Assembly: GCA_016630905.1 (NCBI GenBank)
Contig: WBMQ01000001.1
Span: 1,426,001 to 1,490,000 of the forward strand
Length of the DNA: 64,000 bases
Direction: 5' to 3'
Source of the DNA: Capillidium heterosporum
Taxonomy: Eukaryota > Entomophthoromycota > Entomophthoromycetes > Entomophthorales > Capillidiaceae
In this document: positions 1 to 10,669 of the stretch, one piece after another
How the letters are laid out: the number at the start of each line of letters is the position of its first letter
Numbering within the stretch: position 1 is the stretch's first letter
Notes under the pieces: generated by a model
Database searches by the model: none
The model's input: the letters and a program-made list of their open reading frames with translations, nothing else
Told to the model about the DNA's origin: nothing
Program-made: the position numbers and the translations under genes

Positions 1-1016
1 TAAGCCGTGAAACAGTCCAGAACTCCAGGGTAGTTAGACTCATCAAGAAGAAACTATTGGCCAAGGCCTTCGAGATGTTCAACTCTTTGTCCGGTGATAA
101 GACCAAGTATGACAAATTCCTTGGTGATTTCGGACCCTTCCTCAAGAAAGGTATTCGTGAGGATGAGAACAACCGCGATAAGATTGCCAAACTGTTGCGA
201 TTCCCCACCTCCAGTGTCAACGAAACCTCTTTCGATCAGTACATTGAACGTATGAAATCTGACCAAAAGAAGATCTATTTCATCACTGGTGGTTCCATGG
301 AAGCCTTAAAGCGCTCCCCTTATGTCGAAAAGTTGGTAAGCTCTGGCTTGGAAGTCATCTACATGGACCAACCAGTCGATGAGTATACTATGCAACACCT
401 CCGTAAGTACAAGAACTTGGACTTCGTCCACGCTTTGGCCGCCCAATCGGAAATCAAAGATGACAAGGCTGCTTTGGAAAAGTTGGAAAAAACCTTCAAG
501 CCCCTAGTTGACTGGTTCACCAAGGTTTTAGGTGACCAAGTTGAGACCGTCAAGCTCAGTACCCGCCTGATCTACTCCCCTACTGCCATCACCCCTTCGA
601 CTTTGGGTGGCTTATCTGGAAACCAAGAACGTCTCATGAAAGCTCAGGCCTTCGCCTCCCAGCACGAAGTCCAAGTCAATCAATGGCTGAACGCCCGTAA
701 AGGCTTGGAGTTGAACCCCACTCACCCTATCATTCAGAAACTGCTGACCCAGATTAAGAAGGACCCTAACGACTTGACGACTCGTGATACCGCCCATCTG
801 TTGTTCCAAACTTCCATGTTACGCTCCGATTACGACCTACCCTCCCCCCAGGCCTACGCTGATCGGGTTGAGAAGTTGATCCGTGCCCAATTGCAGTTGA
901 GTACCAAATTGGATTATCCCGATGTCGAGGATAAGGTCGACGACAACTTCAAATTCGAATTCAAGGAGGAGAGCAGTGAGAAAGAAGAAGAAATCGATGA
1001 ACATGACGAACTTTAA
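1..1016 (+). CDS. ER-resident Hsp90 (GRP94/endoplasmin), C-terminal part
   Basis: This is the 3' part of an Hsp90-family chaperone gene. The frame is open from the left edge and enters at NV-SRET, the usual Hsp90 middle-domain motif, so the true start lies outside the window. Family hallmarks follow in order: YFITGGS, the VIYMDQPVDEY segment, GLSGNQERLMKAQ in the C-terminal dimerisation domain, and NPTHPIIQKL with LRSDYDLP. The protein ends in an acidic tail and HDEL, an ER retrieval signal, instead of the cytosolic MEEVD. It should therefore fold secretory and membrane proteins in the ER lumen. An AATAAA signal lies just after the stop. No intron is visible in this part. Yeasts and most Dikarya lack an ER Hsp90, so its presence is a lineage marker. 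The family is certain; ER location rests on the tail. Confidence 0.95.
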   Translation, partial: SRETVQNSRVVRLIKKKLLAKAFEMFNSLSGDKTKYDKFLGDFGPFLKKGIREDENNRDKIAKLLRFPTSSVNETSFDQYIERMKSDQKKIYFITGGSMEALKRSPYVEKLVSSGLEVIYMDQPVDEYTMQHLRKYKNLDFVHALAAQSEIKDDKAALEKLEKTFKPLVDWFTKVLGDQVETVKLSTRLIYSPTAITPSTLGGLSGNQERLMKAQAFASQHEVQVNQWLNARKGLELNPTHPIIQKLLTQIKKDPNDLTTRDTAHLLFQTSMLRSDYDLPSPQAYADRVEKLIRAQLQLSTKLDYPDVEDKVDDNFKFEFKEESSEKEEEIDEHDEL

Positions 1017-1627
1017 ATATTGAAATAAAATTTTGTAGTTTTTACTTTTTGATAGTTGTCGATTCTATATATACTTCTGTGTTTACATCATGATTTACCA
1101 TTTCTAATACTCCAATAACTGTTGCCGATGACTCTACCTTAAAGCTCTAATAAAGCAAATTTGCTTTGAACAGAAGATTGGAAAAACCAACCTTGATGCC
1201 CTTTCCAAAAGAACCTCAAAGATTTACTAGTTGGCATTTGTGTTGGATTGTTGCTACCTCAAATCTCATCACAAATATTTAAGCATTTACTTTGATGATA
1301 ACATGTCAAACTAGACATTTAATTGGGTAGAGTAGTTTGTAAGAGGCAAAGTTTAGCATCCTCATTCTATAAGATATACATTAAATCGATACCTTTCTAA
1401 AAAGCTTCATATGCAATTTTGAATTATCAGCTGTACAAAAGACGTATAAATGGTTGTTAGTTACCTACCTTCAAAGGTTTAGATGTATCTCTAGTTTAGA
1501 ACAGAACGTATAATAAAAATAAATTTATTGCACATATATACAAGACAAACAAAAACTAACAAGGTTTCAAAAACATTTCAGTTTTCGTACCAAGTCAACC
1601 CAGCCAATACAACCCAAACTCCTTACA
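1017..1627. other. intergenic, convergent 3' ends
   Basis: AT-rich spacer between the Hsp90 stop and the ATG2 stop. It contains a polyadenylation-like AATAAA just after the Hsp90 stop. I see no gene or repeat here. Confidence 0.6.
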
Positions 1628-4600
1628 TCAAATACTTCGTCTCGGTTTGTACTTCTAATTACCAAAGAGTTAGAGCCAGCCCCAAAATTAAACTAAAAAA
1701 GTACCTGCTGGCTGCGTATGTACCGACTGGGATCCAACCAATTTAAAGTCCCGATCAACGTCATAGCTACTGCCTCCGTTGACATGAGCATGGGTTGTAG
1801 TAAAGCTATAGGTAATGCTTTGACTACTGACTGGACTTTACCCTAGTTATCAAAAAATAAAATCAGCACAAAACGGGGTTGAAATAAAAATTACTGAGGA
1901 CGAAGGTTCTTGCACTTCAACAGGGACTGCATAGAGTGGGGATCGCGAGTTGAATCCTCGCCTCAAACTACCAAAGGCGAAGGCAACTCCTTTATAAAAG
2001 TAGCTTTAAGTGATCATCATTAATTAAATATAATGATTACCTTGGTTTATATCAACGGGTTGGCTGGCGTACTTACTAACAATCCCACTTTGGGATCTCG
2101 AGCGCTCAGCCGCTGCGTGTGCGAATGTGGAGGAGGTAGGTGGAGACCGAAGCCTATGATCAGCCTGTTCCAACATCGTATTAGCTCCCATAGCTAGGGA
2201 GGCTCCCACCTTGATGGCTTCCGAGGTAGCACTTCGTGCAAAGGAAGCGGCTCCCTTCTGTAAACCTATTTAAAGGTCAGCATCATATCTATTAAAGCTG
2301 TTGGCAGTTACCTCGTATAAGATGACCATCTCTCCTATAGGATTGAATTGGCAGCAGTATCAGATCGGCAACTCCCGAACCCAAGTTAACTAAGGAACGC
2401 ATAGGTCCGACTCCCGATATGACGTTGGGAATCTGGGTTCCAGTGATGTGGGGTAACCAGGCCTCCGTCAACTTACTTAACAACTTGGGCACGCCACTCA
2501 CCTTAAAAGTAGATTGTAAATTATTGTCATTTTTTCAAAAGTTGCACACTTACCCCGTTGAACTTGACTGGTTTCAACTCTAATCGAGCATCCTCCAAGT
2601 GGAACAAATTTGCCAACTCTTCAAGATGGCCATCTTTGAGTTGGTTAAGATTGAGATGTTTAGGCTTGTAATCGACGGTGACCTCTAAACTTCCGATTTC
2701 GACGTATCCTATACAAAAAAGGTAAATTTCCAAGTTAAATTGCAAAAATTTACGAAAGTAGATGGCATCGTTGGTGACATCCTCTCGGGAAGGTAGGTCG
2801 GAACCGTTAGCATCGTTGGAGGAGGCGAAGGTGAAGAATGTAGTCAGGAAGGTTAACGCGTCCTGGTCGACATACAACCGAATAGGTAGTACCTCCAACT
2901 AGCATCCTAAATTAACACTTCAACAAGTATATTTCCTTACCTTAAGCTGATACTCTAAGCTCTCCATATTCTTCGGTCGCACCTGGTTCAATTCAAACCG
3001 AATCATGGGCAGACTCTCATCGATCAACATCTTTCCGCCACCGTTACCCTCCCCCAAAGTCAAGAATTTTCTCCAAGTCGAGGTGGGCAACCTATCCAAG
3101 ATCTCGACTTTGCCAATATCTAGCTGTAGGTCGCCAACCCTTTCACTACTTTCAGGGAAGAACTTTGTGTAAGTTAGATTCAACTTTGTAACCTCGAATT
3201 CTAGGCTTGGAATATTGGGCCGTGTTAAATTGACGTCGGTAGAGCTTAAACCGGATAGGGGAGAGAGAGGAGAGGTGGCTGGTGAGGTGTCGGGGTAGTC
3301 GGTCCACTCCTGACCCGAGTAGAGCTTGAGCTTGAGGGTAAGACCCAATGTACGTAACCGTAGAGCGCAGTTGTCCAAACTAAGAAGTTCATTTAGCTGT
3401 ATTAAAATAACGTTCAAAGTACTTCTTCCAGTGGTGGTTTTCATTGGATTCCCCGATGGGGGCAAAGTGGTTCTCGATGAACAATATCGGCTCATTGTCA
3501 AAGAAAGTGACCTCATCATACATGTTCCCAAAGTTGGTGCTATAGTCCTCTGGCGAGCTGAATTCTAAAAGATGATAAGTTGGATCTATCTAGCCAAGAC
3601 CAAAAGCTACCTTGCATCCAATCGGACTCTTCCCCGTTTCGAGCAGCAGCACCTAAGAGCCCAGGGCTAGCAACTGACGGACTGGAAGGCGTAAAAGTCA
3701 TCAAAAAAGTCGAGGCCTGACTGTGAAGTCAACGACCTAGGTATCGACTCTGCTACCGATGGCTTTCGGGAAGTATTAGGGGTTGGTAAAGTTGGTACTC
3801 CGATGCCGAAAGCTTGCTCCTCAATCTCATCTGAAAGTTGTTAATAGCAATAATAAAAAGTAGCTACCGAGTATATTGTAATGAATCGACTGGTCTAGAG
3901 TGCCGATCTGTTTGCTAGCCGGAACCAGGACATCATCGTTAGGATCGCTTATTTAAAATTCAAGTTTAAGTAAGGAGATTAAAATTAAATTTACGGTTGG
4001 TTTTGCTGAGATGGGCCGATGATCAAGTCATCGATAAAGTCTTTAAGGGTAGCTAGTGAATCCCTACATAGCTCCAAGGTAGGTCCTTCACCCAATATAT
4101 CAACCTTTTAACCATATTAATCGTTGTAAAGCATAAAAGTATTACAAGGATGAGTGGTTCTGCCTCTCGTAATATGACATCCAAGTTGCAACTCAGATAC
4201 TGCAGAGTACCCACTTTAGCAAACCCATTGGACTAATTTAACAAAATAAATATAAAAGTGAGTCCTGAATCTAATAAATTTAAATATAGTTACCTCCCAG
4301 AACTGAGGTACCGTGAACGTCTCATCCCAGCATCCAGAGCCAGTGAACTGCCGTGCGTTAAAGTCCAGGGCGAAGTTGGGGACGACCGGGTCCAGCCCCC
4401 GATGCTTGGCTAACAGTAGTCGGGCCTTGGCCACTCCAACTATTACCGAGTTTATGGGGTTGGGTGCGAATACGGTTGTAGTCACCTATTTTTAAAGTGG
4501 TCAGCATCGGGGTTTCTCAAAAAACTTACCATCAACTTTTCTAATAGAAGCACCAGTTGGCTAGTGTGGGTTTGTGGATTAATGATCACCGACAAATTCT

Positions 4601-7600
4601 TGAGATCGACCTGAACTTTGGACCTAAGCAGTGTAGCGCTAACAGTACTAACCTATTTTAAAATATAAGGACCTTTCAAAATATCCAAAGTTACATCGGG
4701 ATCACCACTCCCAAATTCAGCTAGATCTTCAAACCATAGAGGAACCTCTTCTTTCACCTTATTCAACGGCGGTGTCAGGTCCAAACCTCTTAATTCGATT
4801 GCCAAGTGCATATCTTTAATCAATTGTGACTGCTCTGCCTCCAACTTGGAGAAAACTGTCAGACTGAAGCATCCTTTGGAGGACTATCGACTGATTAGTA
4901 CTTTATGTTTAAAAAATTACCGGGCGCTGGGCGGGTGTAGGTGCCACCAGGAATGTTCTATTATGTAGGTCGTTCTCTATCTCTATCGGTGTCTCTCCCA
5001 TATTAGGGTCGAATTTTTTATCTAGGTTAGTAGACAGGTAAAGCATTTCTGTATTCACAGTAACATAGTTCTGGTTCTAATAATGTTCAAGGAATTTAGA
5101 TCTTTTTCAAATTCAAATATAAAATTTTACTTGACCCCTCAGCTTGGTGGCGCTGAAGAAGCTACACTGAGACATCTGGATCGTATACTCGTATGCAAGC
5201 TCATTTTTGAAGTCCAATTGGATGTCCACTAGTTTGTTGAATTAATTAGTATATCCCAAAAATTTACAGTGAGGCATATTGACGACCAAGCTGAGCAGCG
5301 TACTTTCGCACTCATTCCCCCCAGCATTTGACTTTTCGTAGGTATCTTCCAAGCCACTTCTAGCAGAGTAAAATTCATGTGCCCCTCGGTTGAAAGTGAA
5401 GTTCGACTTCTCCATGAAATCTTTGGCAGTGTAGAATGAAGCTGTGTCCGACCTAGCTCCCATCCAATTCGGTGATAGCTCAGGTTCCATCGACTCCATC
5501 TCGGACTCTAACGCAATATCAATCTTCCCCTTGGTGAAGCAAGGTTCCCAGCTTGATATGTCATTAACCAAGAATTGATTAAGGTCGTAAAGCTTCTTGC
5601 TGAATTGAATTTCTACTTTGGGGAAATCACATGTAACGACGAATTTCTAAAACCAATTTTTAGTACATTTTTAAATACCATTAAATTACTGAAGTGTCCT
5701 GGACAAATCTTTGAAACTGCTGTTGGTGTTCTAGTTCAAGATCCTGACCCCGCATCCCATTTTCGAAATCGGTAGGCCGGACATCACCCTCTTTGAAACC
5801 TTGGAATTGAGGTGGAAAAGGTACTGGTAGAGTTGATGTAGTTTCGCCGTCAAATAAAGGCCTTTTTAGGAGGCCGGATGTTAGGTCGTTGAGCTGTACA
5901 GTCAGGCCAGGTGAGGAGGGCTCTTCTCCTTTGAACTGGGGATAAGCTCCCTTTTCCAAAACCAAAAACGTATGTACGTGTCCTTCCAATCCTAAGAATA
6001 AAGATATGTCAAGCCCTTCGTATTGAACTTGTAGTTTGGTCTGGGGTTGTAGTTCTGAGTGGTTATGAGGGGTTAGGTTTGGTGCGGGATACCTTAGGTT
6101 AGGTTCTTTAATATCCATGATCCACAGGTTGTGGTGGACGCGAGCATACCTAGTTAAACAAGCCAAAATAAAATCACTGTTTTAGTAATAAATTATTATA
6201 CGTTTGCAAAGTACCTTTGATTATTGACTTCCTCATTCTCAGGCCCCTGCGAGTATCCCGCACGGTGTCATTATAACTATACGCAAAAACCCGGTCGTTA
6301 GCTTTACTGTCCAATTCCCAGAACCTCTGCCACTAAGCCCAGTACTTAAAATTGTCGGGTCGGTGTAGCTGTACGGGTTGAACTTATGGGTATGTTGGTC
6401 CAAGTCATGGAGAATTAAACTCTCGAGTGTAGCACTCTCATGAACGTTATCGTGTGGGGAGTTCATACGAAGATCTGGCAAGTGCATCCTACGGCTTAAG
6501 TATGGAGTTGAAGTTGGTGTCCTAGTAGGCTGGAAAGGTTCAGTTGAAGTTTGTATCGGGGCTGTCTCAACCAAAAGTAGTTCTACATACTGACTCAAGC
6601 GGTCCAGGAGCCGTACATCAATCCTTAGCCACAGTGGTCTCGCTTCGGCATCAATCCTATTACTGTCGCCCATCTCTACGTGTAAATGTAAAACGTGCTC
6701 TGGTATGGCCAGAAACTCATCCAAACCTGAGTTGACACTTGTGCCTTCGGTACTGTTCGAAGCTTTATCTAGTTTTTCGTTTGCCTCGAACCAAAACGAC
6801 TTTAGACCGGTAAAATTTTTAGGATCCAATTTGATGGGAGATGCATCACCAAACAGCTTAAAAATATCGAACAAACCTGTAGAGTTGGGAAGATCCAAAT
6901 CGGACAGTATTATTGGGGTGTAGGTGTCTCGTTGAATCGTGTAAGCACCTTGCGGCATGTCCGAAGCTTGGATCTCAGTCGACGCCAGCCACTCACTCAA
7001 GCCTAGGGTGGAAAGATTGATTTCAGCTTGTAGCTTTTGATTCAGTTGAAAATTCTCAGCGGATTTGGATACCAGTACCCCGTCACTTAGCAGCTCCTTC
7101 AAGTTCAACCTAAGATGACTGTGTTCGTCGTAGCTATCTTCAATACTTTCTTTTATCAAAGGTTGGTACAGAATCTTGACGTCGAGTTCCTCGAAATTTA
7201 TACTCCAGTCGATTGTTGAATTGGCTAACGACGGTGGTAGATTTATAAGCGGCTTCTGTTGAAACGTTTCGCCTAAGTTAGAATCACTGAAATATATTCC
7301 TAAACCTTGAGTTGTTGGCACCGATGTACTTGAGATATCGAACCCAAAAATCTTGTTAGTTGCTCTACCAAATTCTATTAAACTTTTAAATTGAGCTGGG
7401 GACAGTACGCATCGCATTTTCTTAAAACTAGCTTGGAGCTTGATTTTGGCACTATTTGTAGTTCTATCTAAGTCAGCCTGTGATTCTTCGGATACCTCCA
7501 CTTTATCCTTTTTAGCTTGAGTGAAGTTGACTTTTATTGAACTTTCTTCTAGCAGCGAGAAGTCTACTAAGGTGATAGGCTCCATCTGGGTGCTGTGGAG

Positions 7601-8482
7601 TTGGACCTTGAATCCTTTGAAAGTGAATATCTTGAAGAATGAGTTTGCATCCACATCGGGTTGAGGCTCTCCCGGTATCTCATTAAGACAATTTACTGAT
7701 TCTAAATCAATGGATAGTTTATCGTTACCAGTTGATTCGGTCTTATTATCTCCCAAAGTAAGATCGGTTGGTTTGTTGATACGTAAATGGAAATCTTTTA
7801 TCGAAAACTTCAAGTTGGCGACTAATTTTTCGATTAACCCGCTTATTAGAAAAAGACCTTCAACTTCAGCTTCTGGCTCCAATGTTTTTGGCTTCTTATC
7901 CGCCTCATACATATTGTCGTACTCCTCATTCAAAAACTCGTTGGCGATAACTATTGATGAGGTAAGGGTTGGCTTATACTGGCTATTTTGGCTAGAATAT
8001 AGTTGATCTTCGAACGTTTGATTTGAGGTGGATGGCTTTGGTTTTAGTCTTAGTTCAACTGTCAATCCATTAATTTGAATTTGACATGGCTCGGTATAGA
8101 TGGAGTGCCAAGGAACGGTTATATCAATTGCATCGATTTGACCTTCGACTACCTCAAATGGACTATCTTTCAACTGCTCATTAATATTCTAAATAAACAG
8201 AAACAGAAAGGTTAGCATTGTAAATAAATACATAATGTATGTTTAAAGCAAATGAAATAGAAAACAATTTACTTCAAAATTCAATTTGAGCCGTCGCAAA
8301 GTCAATTTCCCTTGACTCAGTGCCATTTCGAAATCGGGATTCAAGCTTTGCTCCGAACTTTGCTCCGGGAAGATTAAGAACTTGCCCAAACTCTTCTTTA
8401 GCAGGTACATTGCTAATTTGTTGGACATTTGATTGACATCGACACCAAGCAGTGGTAGCTTCCAGTTGGAAAAATCGTACAT
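1628..8482 (-). CDS. ATG2: autophagy lipid-transfer protein Atg2
   Basis: Atg2 is a rod-shaped lipid-transfer protein that moves phospholipids from the ER to the growing phagophore, working with Atg9 and Atg18. The N-terminal chorein region is visible: WKLPLLGV, KYLL-like helices, then SPFEVVEGQIDAIDITVPW after the first intron (8189-8272). The C-terminal Atg2 signature is also clear: LPIRLYVDQDAL, VEIGSLEVTVDYKPKHL, SGVGPMRSLVNLGSGVADL, LQKGAASFARS, PIALLQPMLMSTEAV, ending KYKPRRSI. I read more than 20 introns, mostly 40-60 bases; sure exons include 8273-8482, 5690-6149, 5268-5646, 4921-5076, 4695-4883 and 4294-4485. Three places look like frame changes but fit introns: about 6240-6310 (61 or 31 bases), 3680-3770 (about 40 bases), and 3360-3410 (43 bases). 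The predicted protein is near 1,890 residues, normal for the family. Exact boundaries in those three places are uncertain. Confidence 0.95.
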
Positions 8483-9031
8483 ATTGTCGACACTTTAGCT
8501 AATAATTGTTGTGAGCCTTTCGATACCGATATTAAACTAAACTATTTATCACTTGTGTTGGTTCGTTTTAGCTTTGAGTTAAAGTTCAGATGCTTGAAGA
8601 AACTTTAGTTTGCTTATTTCATTTGGGACTGCTTTTTGGGTTTGCTGGAAAATAATGTTGTAATCTGTAAAAGCTACATTGGTGGTAAATTGGATGCAGC
8701 AAATGCTATCTTTGACCACGCTTGATCTGGCTTCATTTACTCTATTGGTTGGAACAGAAAAATCACACTGCAGAATTCAACAAAAAGAAATTGGATACAC
8801 CTCATACTAAACACTTGGCAAAACATTCTCTGGTTACTTGCTTTCATCTTTCAATTTATATCCATTAAGATTATATGAAAGTATCCAAGATATCGACTCT
8901 TTCCTTGCATATAATTTAAATTAGACCAGGTAAAATTTCGAATATATAAGACTTTACCAAAAGAAATGGTTTATTTAGCTCAAAATGGTGTAAAGAATCA
9001 ATTTGATATCATATTAGGATTCATCCATCAG
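8483..9031. other. upstream region of ATG2
   Basis: AT-rich promoter-side sequence between the ATG2 start and the left end of a DNA transposon. No coding signal or clear motif is seen. Confidence 0.5.
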
Positions 9032-9068
9032 TATATCACATTTTTAGACCAAACTGGCAAAAATAACA
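9032..9068 (+). repeat. left terminal inverted repeat of the Tc1/mariner-like element
   Basis: 37-bp end repeat, inverted copy of 10523-10559 with five mismatches. Confidence 0.85.
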
Positions 9069-9252
9069 GATCAATGTGGCAAAATTAGTTAATAAAATTG
9101 GCCAAGTTGCCAATTTAAATTAAATTTTGATTTTGAACAAAACTATAAGAAAAATTCAAAGTATATATTACTTGAGAATAACTTTATATAAGTGTGTTTA
9201 AACTAGCTAGGTATATCAAAATAAAAAGAATACTATAAATATAAATATTTAT

Positions 9253-10300
9253 TTAACTATCAAAAGTGATATTTTCTCCCTTTAAACAATTGATGATAGC
9301 TTTGATGCAACGCTTTACTCGACCTTTACAATCCTTAAGCTTGATCGTATCCTGTGTTTCTTTAATTAGATTGGGATATCTTCTTTACTCTTTCGTGGAC
9401 TTCTTTTAACAAAGTTTTTAAGCTTACTAAGCGTTGTTTCAATTGGGTTGAGCATTGAAGAGCATGCTAGTAAAAAATGACAAGTATAAGTTGAATTGTT
9501 GAAAAGCTTTTGGATACTTTTGCTATGGTGGAGTCTAACATTATCCACAACTACAAACATTTGCCTATTGTACTTACAATCCAGCTTTTCTATCAACTTT
9601 TCAATAAACTCAATAAATAAAAATATATCTATACTTTTAGTATTTCAACGTCTTTTGAGCTAATAACAACAATGGAGATATTTTTAGCATGTTTAGTTTT
9701 AGTTAAAATGGGTGCCTTTTTCCTTTTCTTGGACCTTGCTCTACCTGGGACCATACAGGCGTGGAAGCCAGATTCATCTACAAAAATACAACTATTTACA
9801 TAGTTAATTCCATTGGATCGTAAATCTTTACAGTATTTTAGTTGGTAATGTTGAGTTTTACTAAATTCTTGATCTATTTCAACTGGTGAAGCTCGCTTTA
9901 GAGTTAAACATGGCTTATTATTGACATAGTTGCATATTCCTGATAGACTAATAGAGTTCTCCTGTGGAAAGTCGTCTGCAAACTCTGACAATAGCTTATC
10001 CTTCAAGATTTCTAAAGTTATAATATTTTCTTCATCTTCGTCGTCAATAGCATCCCTTAAAAATTCGCCATGATGATCCTTGATCTTTACCCTTCGTGCT
10101 CCTCCTTTAGGTTTATATTGTACTGTTTGGTGCTCATCAAAATAATCCAGTATGTTCCTGACAGTTTGGTCGGCAATCTTATATTTCGAACTAACCTCCT
10201 TACCACTTTTGAATCTTAAATTATGGTTGTCAACTATCTGCTTTCTAAGTTTTTCAGTTGTTTTGATTCTAAGGCCACAAAGTTTATGTATAGCAGTCAT
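9253..10300 (-). pseudogene. IS630/Tc1/mariner-type transposase, two frameshifts
   Basis: A DDE transposase that would cut and paste the surrounding element. From the ATG at 10300 the N-terminus has a helix-turn-helix-like stretch (KEVSSKYKIADQTVRNIL). The catalytic triad can be placed: D in CIFVDESGFH, D in FVVVDNVRLHHSKSI, and E in SMLNPIE, which matches the usual LNPIE motif. The reading frame changes near 9630 and again near 9370, and the tail continues in another frame to a stop at 9253-9255. Both changes look like one-base deletions. The gene is therefore probably dead. A very small intron at the first break cannot be fully excluded. Confidence 0.85.
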
Positions 10301-10522
10301 TTATATTCAAGCGTAGAAATTTAAAGTAGGGTATAAAGTTTGAAAGAATTCAAATCGTCATTATATACAATACTATGTACTATTGTATTACTACATACTC
10401 ATTTTAATATGAGTGATATAAAGTTGATTTTAGATCAGCTTTTTGCTTTATCAAAATATCATTTTTACAAATCTGATCTAGCATTTTTGCTATAATGACC
10501 TGACATTTTCAACATATTGACC

Positions 10523-10559
10523 TGACATTTTTGCCAGTTTGATCTAAAAATGCGATATG
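10523..10559 (-). repeat. right terminal inverted repeat of the Tc1/mariner-like element
   Basis: 37-bp end repeat pairing with 9032-9068. Further partial copies of the GACATTTT motif lie at about 10480-10530. Confidence 0.85.
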
Positions 10560-10669
10560 TAAACTACAAATATAGCTTCAAAAATGTTTAACTTTATTAT
10601 AGCAACTGAGAAAAATATATTTAATCTATAGTATCAATCTAACAAATCCCGAATCGAAAAAGAAAAAGC

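Larger units (their letters stand above)
9032..10559 (-). mobile_element. Tc1/mariner-superfamily DNA transposon, decayed
   Basis: A 1.5-kb element bounded by 37-bp terminal inverted repeats (9032-9068 and 10523-10559, 32 of 37 positions matching) that start with ATATC and share CATTTTTAGA and AAACTGGCAAAAAT. The left end sits in a TA-rich target, as expected for TA-specific IS630/Tc1/mariner elements. Extra copies of the TGACATTTT-like inner motif lie just inside the right end, so there are subterminal repeats. It carries one transposase gene on the minus strand. It sits between ATG2 and UTP14 and interrupts neither. Confidence 0.85.

Noticed and set aside
1528-1746. 72-codon open frame on the plus strand
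   Set aside because: Overlaps the last ATG2 exons on the other strand and resembles no family.
1945-1961. tRNA T-arm-like hairpin (GCGAG, TTGAATC, CTCGC)
   Set aside because: No D-arm, anticodon arm or acceptor stem fits around it, and the bases lie inside a conserved ATG2 exon (GSLRRGFNSRSPLYAVPVEV).
3360-6310. Three apparent frameshifts in ATG2
   Set aside because: Each is removed by a GT-AG intron of suitable length (43, about 40, and 61 or 31 bases) that restores the frame, so the gene is taken as intact.
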